Notes: generated from the sequence alone by a model not told the origin. Positions 1-14,582 are shown, numbered from the stretch's first letter. The stretch is 60,000 nt of DNA from Nymphaea colorata (GCF_008831285.2 NC_045139.1:3234704-3294703), one strand, 5' to 3'. Made by a program: numbers and translations.

Positions 1-260
1 TGGTTTCTTGACTTGTTCCGACTGTCTCAACTTGCTTTTCACTTTGTCATCACACACGACAGAGTTTTCAACATTTGTTAATATACTAGAGCATTTTTCA
101 CTTGGATTATCTTTTTATCAGTCGGTCATTTTATTGCCTTAAGGAGAATATACAATAAATAATTAAGTCGTCTTCCTTCATTTTTGTTTTTGTTTTTGCT
201 CTTTATTTACTTCTCATTCTTAAGGAATAATGAGAGGCAGCTTTCGGTTGTTTCTGCTAG
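1..260 (+). other. Last intron of an upstream TNL gene (partial)
   Basis: This AT/T-rich stretch matches the last intron of the complete TNL gene (about 30080-30511) and the intron of the TNL relic (16456-17343). All three share phrases such as tttcttgacttgtt, cttgcttttcactt and the block before the last exon (cgtcttccttcatttttg). It ends at the AG of tctgctag (259-260). The exons upstream of it lie outside the window. Confidence 0.65.
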
Positions 261-646
261 CACTGTTTCGACGCTTATGGAGATTCAAGATGGGAGGGAA
301 TATCCTTGGTGGGCCTCATAGCGGTCAGCAAAGCATGTCTTTCTTGTTTCCAGACGTGAGATTTTGCTCTCGGGAAAGGTGCTCCTCACTTAAACTGATT
401 TTAGATGGCACCATCTCATCACCAGTAGACATGACAGCGGTCATGGAAGACGACCATGTCCTCTTTGAGACGAGGCTCGCAGAAGATGACTTTGATAATG
501 ATGATGGAAGCTCCAAAAGCTTTTCTTTTAAAGGACGAGATGCTGGGGAGATACTAGAGCATTTAGAGAAAGGGTCTGGAACAATAATTGTATCGACGGA
601 TGTGTCCAAGCTGTCCAGAGTTGAACTAGAAGCAATGTATGAGTAA
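261..646 (+). CDS. Last exon of an upstream TNL receptor (post-LRR domain, partial gene)
   Basis: The reading frame from codon CTG at 263 to the stop at 644-646 gives 127 residues that align end to end with the last exon of the complete TNL at 30512-30898. Shared landmarks are LWRFKMGGN, SGQQSMSFLFPDVRF, MEDDHVLFETRLAEDDFD and STDVSKLSRVEL. This is the region after the leucine-rich repeats, which in TNLs forms a beta-rich domain helping ligand recognition. Oddity: after the only good acceptor (AG at 260) two extra bases precede the conserved frame, so it is read only if the preceding intron is phase 1, whereas the paralogue uses phase 0. Either the upstream exon compensates or this copy is frameshifted. 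The conserved frame itself has no stop, so decay, if any, is recent. The start of the gene is not in the window. Confidence 0.65.
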
Positions 647-1375
647 GAAAGGGTAGCCTTGATTTTTGTCTCTTTTATAAATGCAATAGTAGATCCAGTA
701 GCCTCCCATTTCTCCCTTTCTTTAAAATTTTTAATGCAATGCTAAATCAACTAGAAACTCCTTATTAGAAAACGTCACTTTCTCTTGCCTTTTCAAGACC
801 AATCCACTACTACGTTATGACGCCTTTGCTGTATTTCAAATTGGATTTGCTTCAAATCCAACCAGCACCATATATTGGGACCAATTCTTCTGTTGATATT
901 TGCGAATTGCGATGGTCAGATCCGACCAAATTCTTCTAAGTCGGTTGGCTTTAAAGCAACGTTAGATGGATCTCTTGAAGGAAAACAGATGGTTGAAATG
1001 GACAATGACAAATAGAATGAAGAAATTGAACAAATTTTCCAATTATGCAAGCCATCTATGTATACAATAATTAATCAAATATTATCGTTTACTCAACAAA
1101 GCGGCATCTAAACAATATATACTACTTTACAAGACTAACCTAATATTCGAAAAAATTCACACATCGAAGGGAGTGTTAGATGTTTAGGAAAAAGCTTTCC
1201 AGGTTTTGTTAGTTGGAAAATTTGTTTTTCACCGTACCCCCTTGCATCAAACATCGATCAATAAAAAGATTCTTGAAATATTTTTTCTTTTTCCCATGAA
1301 ATATTCACAAATTTTCAAATTTTCTTTTGGCAAAAACCATATAACATTTATGTGGAAAAAAAAATTAAGCGCCTG
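647..1375 (+). repeat. 3' flank of TNL, duplicated block A (copy 1)
   Basis: This non-coding flank is shared with the sequence after the complete TNL (30899-31250). Both contain atttttgtctcttttataaatgcaatag-like text, then gcatcaaacatc.atcaataaaaagattcttgaaat, then an A-rich run ending in aattaagc. Similarity stops at about 1370, where copy 2 continues into block B (31255 onward). In this copy block B is found only at about 10725. It probably includes the 3' UTR of the upstream TNL. Confidence 0.7.
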
Positions 1376-1979
<604 letters not shown>

Positions 1980-2159
1980 GCTTGTATGCTTTTTAAATGA
2001 ACAACCCTTTTTATTCATTCATCTACTCATTTTATTTTATTTTATTTCGTTTCGTACTACTTTTATATCATACTATTTTGTTTAAAAAGAAAGGGTGCTC
2101 GTGCGACAAGATGTCATGTGACCGTGCGATATAAAATCACATGCAAACGTGCACTACAC

Positions 2160-2290
2160 AACGCTGTGGGCCTGCACATAGTGCAGGCCCCATTTCCATG
2201 CTAAAACCGCCTCCCAAGGTGCGGTTTTGGGCATGTTGGTGGGCATTAGCCCAGCCCACACCCCAAATGGGTATTGCAGGGCTAATGGTC
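2160..2290. repeat. Cluster of three short hairpins
   Basis: Three consecutive perfect inverted repeats are visible. The first is GGGCCTGCAC / GTGCAGGCCC with a 3-nt loop (2168-2190). The second is AAAACCGC / GCGGTTTT with a 10-nt loop (2203-2228). The third is ATTAGCCC / GGGCTAAT flanking a loop of about 27 nt (2246-2288). The stretch is GC-rich in an AT-rich setting and lies about 140 bp upstream of a good TATA box. It may be the upstream part of a retroelement LTR or a small hairpin-rich element; no family is recognised. Confidence 0.5.
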
Positions 2291-2423
2291 AATCTCACTT
2301 CGTCAAAACCTATTTTTCTTAAAAAAATTTAAAAAATAATTCAAAAAAATTTGAAATTACATGAAAATCTTGTTATAAATTCAAAAGAATTGAAAAATTT
2401 TGAGTTTTAGCTTCAAAACTCTC

Positions 2424-2431
2424 TATAAATA
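2424..2431 (+). promoter_or_regulatory. TATA box-like core promoter
   Basis: TATAAATA followed by a pyrimidine-rich leader (2437-2550, with cttctctat, ctctcttcttctcc). About 270 bp downstream is a plausible splice donor, gggtatgtag (about 2693). No long reading frame follows, so this could be a retroelement LTR promoter or a non-coding transcript. Confidence 0.4.
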
Positions 2432-2439
2432 CCCCTACA

Positions 2440-5040
<2,601 letters not shown>

Positions 5041-5118
5041 CATTGACTTTTGAGCGAAGAGCGAATTTATGTGCCACTCCATTGACTTTTGAGCGAAGAG
5101 CGAATTTATGTGCCACTC
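5041..5118. repeat. Perfect 39-bp tandem duplication
   Basis: Two identical 39-bp units, 5041-5079 and 5080-5118, each beginning cattgacttttgagcgaag. The unit is a multiple of three and keeps a short frame open, but nothing suggests that frame is a gene. It looks like a recent slippage or repair duplication. Confidence 0.95.
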
Positions 5119-5619
5119 AGTTTACATAACAACCATGTGCTGAGGGTTGGACCCTACTACAACGAGTGTTTGGTGAGTAGAGAGAAGTGGATGACTTTCG
5201 CTCCAGTGAACTGCCAATTACCTTTTTGGATCATAACATTTTACTAGCTCTTTCCTTTTCCTGCAGCAGCGATGATTCAAGTGTCTTTTAGTGAGCTAAA
5301 AAATTTGTTATTGATGGTGAAATGGGCAGTTTTATGGAATAATCTGGTACGTTTAAGAAGCCTTCTAATTAGAGGAGTTGTGTGCAGGGCATGACAATTG
5401 TACCACCAGCCTACTTTTATGAGTGCATGGCATGCATAGGAACCCATGCAGGATGCGAATATAACCATGTTCAATTATGCTTTCTCTTTTATGTGAAAAG
5501 ATGCTTTCCTGAATTAGTCCTTTTGACCAAAGATAAGATCACTTCCATAAAGAACCAATCTTATCATTTAATTTCATCATGTGAGAAAAATAAATTTTGA
5601 TGTTGGCATGCTTTCTCTA

Positions 5620-5919
5620 TCATATTAATGTCGTAATGGACCAGCTAGGGTTAGGTTTCATTAAAAAGACTGAAGATTGCTTGAGATTTTCTCTTCTGAG
5701 AGCAAAACCTACAACAAATCCTATCACAGTGACAACGACCTTCAGCCATACGAAGTTTCCGCGTCGGAAAGCACTAGACATACGGGTACCATTGAAGAAG
5801 TCCTTAATTAATCTATAGCGACAAGCAGAAGCATCATTAACGAAAAGGAGGCTCAGATGGTGAAGCTTCTTCCCCAATGTACACCTGAGATCTTGAGTGC
5901 AGGTAACAGAAAAGCTCAT
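5620..5919 (-). CDS. Hypothetical membrane protein fragment, low confidence
   Basis: A 99-residue frame on the - strand with one strongly hydrophobic segment near residues 58-74 (key stretch VWLKVVVTVIGFVVGFAL) flanked by basic residues. The family is not recognised. It lies 370 bp downstream, in the same orientation, of the small membrane protein gene at 6291-6950, but has no sequence similarity to it that I can see. The frame may continue upstream towards about 5985 past one stop. It could be a decayed exon of an unknown gene or a chance frame. Confidence 0.2.
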   Translation of the reverse strand: MSFSVTCTQDLRCTLGKKLHHLSLLFVNDASACRYRLIKDFFNGTRMSSAFRRGNFVWLKVVVTVIGFVVGFALRRENLKQSSVFLMKPNPSWSITTLI

Positions 5920-6290
5920 GGGAAGCCTGGTGAAGAACTAGTTCCCTTTGATGCCGAAGATTCTTAGATCCACACCGGATTTAATATGGCATGCATTTTT
6001 CCTTTGATGTTTGAAGAAATCCACACAAAAATGTATGTTTTACTGAACTGAGAATCTCGATTCTGAGTTGAGATAGTCATTTGAGGTTCCCATTGTTGCT
6101 TCAAATTAATCCATGAACTTCAATGATGAATTAAGACCATATCAGATCGAAGGTTATAAAACACACGGAAAAAATGAGCAGTTAAGCACCATCTCTCAGA
6201 GATTGGTTGTCTCTCAGAGATTAACATACATCAAGAAAAGAATAACATATAGATCTGAGAATTCAGAAGTAGCTCCACCGATTTAGTTTC

Positions 6291-6950
6291 CTAGCGATGA
6301 AGAGGGAGACCGAGAATCCAGTTGCAGGCTGCAATCAAATTGAAGAGAACCACAGAAGCTGCAGTGGGTAGGCTCAAGCCCACCAGAGCAAACATGTCCA
6401 CACCCACACTCGGCCTTGTGCTGATCAAGAACCTCTGTAACAGCCCCACCCCTTCACATACATGAGAAGCATAAGCAACATGGTATTTCTTCTCCCAATC
6501 CGCCCAACCAGCAGGGGCTTCATAGTTCCTCTCCACCATCTTCATCTCTTGAATCCTTCTCCCCAGCACAAGCTTGTTCTCGTCGACCATCCGGCCGCCG
6601 AACTCCCGGTTATCTGCATCCCTTGATGCAGCAAGAATCCAGCAACGCTGGTGACCGGACGGCGGCCTAAGTGGTCGGCCAGAAATGGGCAGCCTAATGG
6701 CTATAGGACTGCTGGAGCTTGTCAATTGCATGGTGCTTATGCCTGGTGAGGAATGATTCAGCACATGGTAAGGAGAAGATGGTAGAAAGAGATCAGAGAG
6801 CCAGCTATTTATGTACGTCTGGGATGAATGCAGAAGCAATTGAGCACCTGCATATTCTTGGTGACGTGTGCTAAAGAAAATCTTGGCCTCGTCAAAACTT
6901 GCCGTTTGCAAACTGCGACAGAGGGTTTGGATTGTTGTTGATGTGAGCAA
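6291..6950 (-). CDS. Small single-helix membrane protein, family copy 1 (most complete)
   Basis: The frame is 219 codons from the ATG at 6948-6950. A second in-frame ATG at 6729-6731 would give a 146-residue protein, which I prefer as the start: the first 73 codons differ more from copy 2 than the rest and read like 5' UTR. The conserved core runs from GGRMVDEN through RRIQEMKMVERNYEAP, WADWEKKYHVAYASHVCEGVG, LLQRFLISTRPSVGV, then one hydrophobic helix (MFALVGLSLPTAASVVLFNLIAA) and a short tail. The layout of a basic/charged region, a WEKKY motif, then a membrane helix near the C-terminus fits a tail-anchored or single-pass protein. I recognise no named domain and assign no function. Related copies lie at 32768, 44572 and 56783, all on the same strand. 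A TATA-like tatatataaaa (+ strand about 7220-7231) lies upstream. Confidence 0.55.
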   Translation of the reverse strand: MLTSTTIQTLCRSLQTASFDEAKIFFSTRHQEYAGAQLLLHSSQTYINSWLSDLFLPSSPYHVLNHSSPGISTMQLTSSSSPIAIRLPISGRPLRPPSGHQRCWILAASRDADNREFGGRMVDENKLVLGRRIQEMKMVERNYEAPAGWADWEKKYHVAYASHVCEGVGLLQRFLISTRPSVGVDMFALVGLSLPTAASVVLFNLIAACNWILGLPLHR

Positions 6951-8170
6951 TCACCTAATTCAACTAACAAGGAAAAAGCAAATGTCAAACTTTGTTTTTT
7001 TTTTATAATTAAATTAAATGCATTTCAAAATCTTAGAAAAAGATGTCAATGAAATAAGAGAAGCACATTCCCGCAAATATTTCCAAAAAATATTAAAGAT
7101 ATGTGCTCCCCAAATGGAACGAGAGCGTTACTTGCACATAAAAGAAGAGATCCAACAAAAATGGAACACATGAAAAAAAAAATGAACACATTGATCACCT
7201 CTCAGGAGAAACTATGTTCTTTTATATATAAAAACCGATAGCTACCATACCTTTTATGTACCAAAGAGTTTACATGCCAAAGAGATGAGAAATTGAAATT
7301 TCAAAACCAAATTATTTTTCTCAAGAAATAGAAATGCATCTTCAAGGAGATCATAAGAGGTTATGTTTATGTTTAAGGAGAACTGATCATAAGAGGTTAT
7401 TAACTTGGTTTGTATATTTTAAACTTAATCTTTACTGTTTCACCCCGGACCCTGGGGCGGAGGTTGTGGGCATGGTGTGGACAATTGCCCTCACAAACCC
7501 ACAAAAAAAAACATTATTTTTATATTGATAATTAAAAGAAAAAATTATTCATTTATATGTTGGCACCCTTTAAAAATAAAAAATGTTATAACTAATGCCA
7601 CTTAGCCAAAATTTTCTATCTCTGCCCATGGTTTGACCTTCTTATAATTGATGACTCGTGGGGTTCTTATTAAGTTTGTTATATGAAGGCCTAGTAAGTA
7701 GTGGAGCTACAAACAGGCTCTTCTGTAAAGCTACACCTAAGTATAGTTAGATTCATTTCCACACTAGACTTGGGTGGGTGACTCAAAATGCTCCTCAGCT
7801 TAAAAATCCTGAATCAGCCACTAGGCCTCGTACTGGTTATTTGGTTATTATACTAGCTCACATTCTCTCACTCTTTTCCTCTCTCGTGTTATATATATAT
7901 ATATATATATATATACACGTGATAAAGGATCTTGTGTGCACGTCTTATTTCACCAACTTTATTTAGGGTCGGCGATCTTTTATTTATGTTTCAAAAAAGT
8001 TACTTAGGACTTACTGTTTTGCTTTATTTAAAAGAAGGATGACTGCTTGTGATTTTTTCAATAAAGGAATCATTTTTTGTATAAAAAAATGTCAAACGAA
8101 ATCATGAAGTCATCCTGATAACAGGAAAAGGTTAGCGGGGAAACTTTTTCTTACATTACATTTTATCGCT
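6951..8170 (-). repeat. Duplicated block C (copy 1): 5' flank of the small membrane protein gene
   Basis: This is nearly collinear with 33290-34500, with small indels. It covers the promoter side of the small gene and further upstream DNA, including an AT run at about 7892-7914. Shared phrases include gcatttcaaaatcttagaaaaagat, ccccggaccctggggc and tttatcg near the end. Copy 1 carries about 60 bp absent from copy 2 (around 7690-7760). There is no gene other than the adjacent one. Confidence 0.85.
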
Positions 8171-10241
8171 CAATTAGATTATGGAAATTAGCATTTCTTT
8201 TATTTTTACCCTTACAAAGGTGCATTCACGACTTTATTTCACAGTTTTCGTGAAAGATGTGAATTAATATTGAAAAAGTTGCAAAAATTTTATCGCTTTT
8301 GAAATCGTAAGCAAAAGGTGAGTCCAACAACTAGAATAATTTTGTTGAAAAATGTGGCCACTCCATTGGCCATGCATATCTAATTTGTCCATATATCGTG
8401 CGTATAGAAGCCCCACGTAAATGAGGATAGGAAATCAAAGTCCAATTTGTTCATGGTATGGACGGTCAGGAGGGCGCAGTTTGAATTCATCCAATTGAAC
8501 TCTGTCTAACTGGTTTTTCTATTATGTCACGATTTATAGATCCACGAAAGAATATAATATTTATACCTTTTACCATATTCAACATTATTTATCATATGTT
8601 CACATATTTGTGATGATATCTGGGCCTTCTGATTGCGCTTAAATCTGACGGCCCAGATGAAATATGGTGTTTATGTGAATGCATTTACTTGATAGTTATT
8701 TGTCATTTTATATTTATAGATGTTAAAATTTTTCATAATTTCAAAATAAAGTTAATTAAAGAATTACTACTTGATCAAGACGAGTTGCGGAATCAACTTG
8801 CTCATCCATGACCCAATAGTTAACGGATCCAAGGCCAATTCACGGGTTAGCCAAGCAGGTAGAGCTATATTTTTTGCAGCATGCAGTTCTTGAAGGAAGT
8901 CCTAACAAAGATCCGCTTCTAAAGAATCCACTCACAGAAGAGGGACACACACACAAGCACAGAGTAAGGGGTGGAAACACATGTGGGCATGTGCAGGCGA
9001 TTGTCTGTACAATTTAATAAAAATTTCTCATTTATACATCAGATAAACCTAAGTTTTGTATATTTACATATAAAATTAGAGGGAATATATAGACGCATCT
9101 CCTAAAAATAAGATTTAGTTAATTCATAAGATTGATAACAAATGATTTTCCAATCAATATTCTTTCATAATTAGCACGCTCACTCTATGAACATTCAAGG
9201 TTAGGTCTCATCGTCGATGAAGATCCAAAAAGGTGACCAAGTTTATGTTTTCTTGACTACTCATAGAGGCAGTAGCTTACAAATGCCGAAGCAAAATGAC
9301 TGAGTGTTTGAGTGACATCAAAACCGGGTTTGAGAAAAGCCCGATTATCAAAGAGATGAAAAACTATGTTATGGTGCATTGCTCAAACACATAAACCAGT
9401 TTGTGTCATCCAAACACGTCCTGAGGTCATGGAATTGGCTAGGATTATCCTGTTCCCCCACGACTCCTGTAGAGGGAAATGCATCGAACAGGAGGTACAA
9501 CATGACGAAGAGAACATGTTGTTCTCGGTTTGACGGATGTGGTTTGAATACTGCATCAAGCTTTAGAGCAGGATCAAACTCAATATCAGACATCAGACAT
9601 CGCATATGCTTTGATCAGGTTTTTATCCACATTATGCACAGAGTGGATCCAGAAGAAGGACTAGATATGTGGATTTCAGTAGAACAATGCAAATAAACTT
9701 TACTTGGTGAATCATAGGAGAGCTAGTGGACTAGATCTAGGATAGAAGCAGCTTCACTATTCTTTTGAACTGTAATGAATCTTGCTTTCTATGTATTAGC
9801 GGAACCATTGCATCCTTAGAAAGGGCATTTGAATTCAAAGGCTTGACAGCTCCACATGGCACGATTCCAAATCGGGTATGAACCGCGCCCGTCTAGCTTG
9901 ATTCAAAGCCGGGCTCACACACACACATATAACTGAAATATGTCAGATGAATAACTGAAAATTAAAATCTATCACTAAAAATACCATAACTTGTTGCCAA
10001 ATGCACTGTGAGCATTTACTATAGTATAAACTGTCACTAATGCCTACGTAACAGCTTGCTTTTTAGCAACAAATTTAATAGTTTTATATCATATATATGA
10101 GCAAAAAAACATGTGACTATTTTGAGTTTCATTCAATCATTACCACCCGATGCATTACATCACATGGGTAAGATCAACGACATATGATGCACTGCATTGA
10201 AGAGGATTTTATCGTCCAATCTTAAACAAAAAAAATTCATA

Positions 10242-10246
<5 letters not shown>
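8171..10246. other. Intergenic, with short match (block D) to 36.84 kb
   Basis: No gene is supported. The segment at about 9698-9780 (cttggtgaatcatag, then gactagatctaggatagaa, then ttttgaactgt) matches 36840-36915, just before the CACTA-type terminus in the other copy. A 105-codon frame on the + strand at 9379-9696 and its - strand shadow show no family resemblance. Confidence 0.5.

Positions 10247-10334
<88 letters not shown>
10247..10334. repeat. (AT)n microsatellite
   Basis: About 44 AT units without interruption. Confidence 0.97.
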
Positions 10335-10336
<2 letters not shown>

Positions 10337-10724
10337 GAGAGAGAAATCAATTAACTTGTCCGATCGCCTTACATGGAACGGCTCAAGCTATGGTACTTCT
10401 TATATGTACAAGATTAACAAAAGAAAAATTTCCAGGTTGGTGTAGTGGGAATTCAAGCAGCGGTTTTTACTGTTTCACATGCTTATTCCATGAAATTTTA
10501 AAAACACTATTTTACATATTATAGCTTTCAGGAATCTTCATTTGACCCCTGTGAAAATTTTTTAAAAACATACTTAAAACATTGTGAAAAAATTTCTCCA
10601 AAATGAAACTTTGACTCTGCCAGTGCAGGTGTGCGTGGGCCGATTCTTGAAATATATTTTTTTTACATGAAAATATATTCAAAATTTCATTTTTCTTTCC
10701 ACAAAATAACTAATTCTGAAAAAA

Positions 10725-10960
10725 AAAAGTAAGTACCACACGATAGAAAAAACTCCTAGCTTTTCTGTTTCAACCATCATGAAAATGCGTCACCCAGCTT
10801 TGTGAATCATTTTTCCAAGTTTATCTCAGGCAAATATTAATTTAGAAAAAAAAAAAACCAATTTTTAAGCTGCTGAAAGTAGAGTGAGAAATTTAAAGTA
10901 GAGGAGGCACAAATAATGAGTGAAAAAAACATACATAATGTCTTGAGTAATTGCATTTGG
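10725..10960 (+). repeat. Duplicated block B (displaced copy)
   Basis: This matches 31255-31640, starting at gtaccacac.atagaaaaa, through aactcctagctttt, cagctttgtgaatcattttt and gaggaggcacaaataatgagt to catacataat. In the other copy this block directly follows block A (the TNL 3' flank). Here it lies more than 9 kb away, downstream of block C. Confidence 0.8.
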
Positions 10961-11360
10961 AAATCTATATATTTACAACAAAATTGAAAGCTTAAGAATT
11001 TTGATTATACTTTCTGTGGAATAGAATTAGCAAGATACCAATTTTTAAGGATGTTTCCTCTCATAATTGTGCACAATCATATATAATGCATGTTAGCAGC
11101 ATAAATAATTAATATATACATATTTTCGAACATTTATACAATAAATGCTTGCAACAATATAACATTATATATATATATATATATATATAATGGTGGCTAA
11201 AGAATATGGTAATAATAACATTGACCAAAACTCGTTTAAGATTTACCAACCTTGCTTTAGGCAATATAGGTACACACTAATGTTAAATATTTTTTTTTTA
11301 AAAGTTAAATGCAGTCGGCATAAGCTTTAATATAATAAATTGATAATTACTTGTTTCAAA
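10961..11360. other. AT-rich intergenic DNA
   Basis: No gene is seen. A short AT run lies at 11165-11190. Confidence 0.5.
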
Positions 11361-11368
11361 ACAAACCT

Positions 11369-11962
11369 AATGGTGGGCATTGGGCTGGGTACCCATTGGA
11401 ACCCAGTACCCGAACTGGTCTGGCCCTGGGCTGGGAAAACGGGCTAGCGGGCCAGGCTTGAGCTCGGTTGTGCGGCCTCAGTCGGCTCAGCCCAGCTCGA
11501 TTCGGTCCGTTAATAATTTATAAAAAATATATATTTTCATTATTTTTTAAAATTAATAATGTGTATTTTATAATTAAAAATATATTTTATATTATTAAAA
11601 GAATTATTTTAATTTTTTATTAACAAACGGCTCAGGATTGGGCACGGGCTGAGACCTGGGCTGTCGAGCCGGGCCTGGGCCGGGAAAACGGGCTATCGGG
11701 CCGGGCCCGGGCTCAGTTGTGCGGGCCCGGGTCGGCTCTGCCGGGCCCGATTTGGTTCGTTAATAATTTATAAAAAATATTTTTATTATTTTTAAAACTT
11801 AATAATTTGTATTTTATAATTAAATATATATTTTATATTATTAAAAAATTATTTTTTAATTAAAAACAATTTTGTATTATCAAACCAGTTGGACCCTGCT
11901 GGGCTATCGAACGGGGTCCGGGCTTCCGGCCCAACGGGCCGACCGGGGGCCGGGCCACCCTT
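11369..11962. mobile_element. hAT-like GC-rich non-autonomous element, internally dimeric
   Basis: The ends are imperfect inverted repeats (AATGGTGGGC at the left; the right end read inward is AAGGGTGGCC). They are flanked by ACAAACCT (11361-11368) and ACAAACCG (11963-11970), a 7/8 match to an 8-bp target duplication. The interior holds two copies of a unit of about 250 bp. Each is a GGGCC-rich segment (gggaaaacgggct, cgggcccgg) followed by an AT-rich one (gttaataatttataaaaaat). There is no transposase frame. The same family in other states is seen at 36518, 45440 and 48795. Confidence 0.6.
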
Positions 11963-11970
11963 ACAAACCG

Positions 11971-14400
11971 ACTAACTTTGAAACAATGAAACAAGAAAGG
12001 GAACTTGAGAAATGATGAAGAGGTCTTCTCCATTATAGTAGAGGGAGTTGAAATTCTAAACTAGGTCAGGGCGCTAAGTGCTTGCTCATCCTTGCACTAG
12101 AACCCCTGTATCATCAATTGGGTTTTGTTTCTTTCTGCGCTTTGGTTTTTACTGGAGAATCGGAGAATTTATGAAAAATCTTATATTCATGAGATGATTA
12201 TCTTGTATTTCTCAGGGAACCTCTTGACCACTTTGGTTACGATCTGGTGCGAGGGCGGGCAATAGGACAGCGGCAGCTGTACTTCATGCTTCCAGATTGC
12301 CATTTAGGTGGTGGACAAGAAGACGGCTGGGGTTGAATTTAGCAATCGTGGCCGATGATATTGAGGTGCCTTAGAGATTAAACTGTTGAATTCAAGGGCC
12401 GAAGACGAATTCAACTCGAGAGAGGAGAGAATCGTGAACACAGGGCAGCCAGAGCATTGCTTTGGCATACAGGTCATAGCAGATATATCCAAACTGCAAA
12501 ACGTTTGGGCATTTCTCTTCTTACCAGATTTATGGTACATGGGTGGTGATTGCGTTTGGAACAGCAGCCCTATTTCCCGAGGAAAACTTGCCCCTATACT
12601 CTGCAAGTTCATTACTACAATCTGCAGAATTATGTATCATGGTGAGCAGTCCTTCCCAAGTGTCATTTTCATATCGAAGCAAGAAATGGCACAACTTCAA
12701 TCTACTATGACCAGCACCACTATCAGTAGTTCATTTTCTTTTCATCTGTCATTTCCAGAGAGATTCACAATGTCTATCGCCTATCTCTCGATTTTGGAAA
12801 GATGGTGGTAATTTACTATGTGCTTTTTCGTAGGCCTACTGTTTCCTCTTTTTTTTTTCTTTTGGAATTTTACTTGACACGGAGAAGCTTTTGTCCAACC
12901 TGTTGAGTTGGGGATCGAAGTTCAAATTGCTAGCTTGAATCTGCTTAAGATTCCTTGTAAATGTAAGGGACGGTGATCATCTTTAAAATGAAAAACGTTA
13001 GAACTGTTGGTGTTACATCGTTTAAATTCCTCACCAAAATGAAGCAAACCCACGCAAATCTTAAGTTTTTACCTGATATTTCTTTCCACTTCCTTTCATA
13101 TTTGCATGTTTATTTTTTATTTTGAAAAAGTAAAAACGTGTGGACTCTTTTTATCTCATGAGTTTGCAGAAGGATCCGTTCTCAACATTGCTTGTTGCTA
13201 TCCGATGCATCTCAATTGCGATAACTATTATGTTTTCCTTTTTTGTTGTAGGGCATGGAATGGGGCACTCAAAGAAGAGAGTTATTCCAAATGATGTATC
13301 TGAATTTGACAGTCACCATCGCTCTAGATGCCCGGCAGACAAGCATTGCGCACTGAGCTGCAAAAGGATCAAAGCATTCCTCCTATTTGAGTTTTGCTTT
13401 CTATGTGTTTAGTTTACCTCATTTGCGTAGCTAATGATGGGCAGCTAGTTACAAGCTGATGTACCAACTGTGGTAGCAGATCAAATTTAATCAACATTTA
13501 TCCTATTTAACGGCTGTCCCTGAGCAGGTTCCATTGGAACTCCCTTTTGGCTTAAATCCACAATATAAGACGAGTCAAAAAATTCCCAACAAAATTTGGA
13601 GAAGCAGAAGATAGAAAGTGTTTCTCCACGCACCAAGCATTGTTTTTCTTCAAAAAAAAAAAAAGAATCCAACTTCTTTGTCCTCAAGACTTGAGCCATT
13701 TTCAACTAAATATAAAAATTAGACATGCTCTAAATCCCACACAAGTTTGGAGAAGAAAAAAGTAGTGTTTTTCCACATCGAAACGAAGCTTCTTCATGCC
13801 TCTATATAGCACATTTCAATTTCTTTTAAAGAAATCCAGATATATATATATATATTTTCTCTAGTTAGGGCATTTCATTAAAGAAAAAATCGAGATATCT
13901 TATTGCACTGATGTGACAACCTTCCCTTACTTGGGGTAGCAAAGCATGTTGACGGGATATTTTTTTAAATTTAAGCTATCTTTTATAAATTAGAGCTCAA
14001 GTGAACTTATAATACACTTTTCAACTCGAGTATTGTACTTGCTATTGTATGCAGCCCAAAAAAATAATTGAAGCAAAAGCTTTGCGAGTGTGCTTATGAA
14101 ACTTTACCCCAAGTGAGCAAAGCCCTCACACTTTGCTTTGCGAGTGCTTCTTTTTCTTTTTGATCGAGGACACCACCATGCTATAGTGGTGGTGCTAAGA
14201 CATCATCATCAAGGTGAGGTGTGGGATAGATTTTTTAGGGCTCCAGTTCTTCCGCCCATTCCGCTAAGAGATTCTATGAGACCTTGTTGAAGGCTTTGCT
14301 TTGACCTCAATCACTTTATAAGCTTAAGCTATTCCATTCAAAAGCTTCAGCAATTCAAAGTTGCAAATGCTTTGACTTTTGTAAGAACTTGACGAGTTCT
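11971..14400. other. Intergenic, two weak exon-like stretches
   Basis: No gene can be confirmed. Two places look slightly coding. At 12230-12330 a frame reads LVRGRAIGQRQLYFMLPDCHL, loosely like the LYFLLP end of the plant PADRE (DUF4228) domain, but it stops soon after. At 13161-13412 there is an 83-codon frame (next entry). Everything else is AT-rich, with a tatatatata run near 13842-13853. Confidence 0.3.
13161..13412 (+). CDS. Hypothetical small cysteine-containing ORF, low confidence
   Basis: A frame of 83 residues from an ATG at 13161: a hydrophobic segment (about residues 11-31, ending ITIMFSFFVVG) followed by a basic, cysteine-containing tail (RCPADKHCALSCKR). A good splice acceptor, ttttgttgtag at about 13251, falls just before GHGMGH. 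The second half could therefore be an exon of its own and the hydrophobic part an intron read through. The family is not recognised. Confidence 0.15.
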   Translation, partial: SLQKDPFSTLLVAIRCISIAITIMFSFFVVGHGMGHSKKRVIPNDVSEFDSHHRSRCPADKHCALSCKRIKAFLLFEFCFLCV

Positions 14401-14479
14401 CTTTTTTCAGAAAGCACTCCTTTCAATCTGATCTTGAAGGTCCTTTTGGGCACGAGGGATTGCGCCAGTGTATGTGTCA

Positions 14480-14582
14480 CGCAAAGAAACAAGAACAACA
14501 ACTACTAAGTCATCGGCCAAAATATTCCCGAAAAATCGAAAACTAAGTGATAAAGGTTTTGTGAAATCGTCTAAGACATTTT
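14480..14582 (-). pseudogene. atpI: Plastid-derived atpI fragment (NUPT)
   Basis: Read on the - strand, this gives [33 protein letters not shown], the strongly conserved core of chloroplast ATP synthase subunit a (CF0 subunit IV, atpI), which carries the proton half-channel. The homology covers only about 33 codons. On both sides the frame continues for a while into unrelated residues, so it is a short nuclear insertion of plastid DNA, not a working gene. The few differences from the usual plastid protein (for example LDD for LED, FRFF for FRLF, ADD for ADE) indicate some age. Confidence 0.85.

Noticed and set aside
6732-6950. First 73 codons of small membrane protein copy 1 as certain coding sequence
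   Set aside because: The frame is open in two copies, but these codons change more than the rest, and the downstream ATG gives a better-conserved product; treated as probable 5' UTR.
10430-10455. tgtagtg as the right end of the CACTA element
   Set aside because: Far away, on the wrong side of the element, and only seven bases; chance match.
12230-12330. PADRE (DUF4228)-like end LYFMLP
   Set aside because: Only a few residues match, a stop follows and the upstream part of the domain is not visible.
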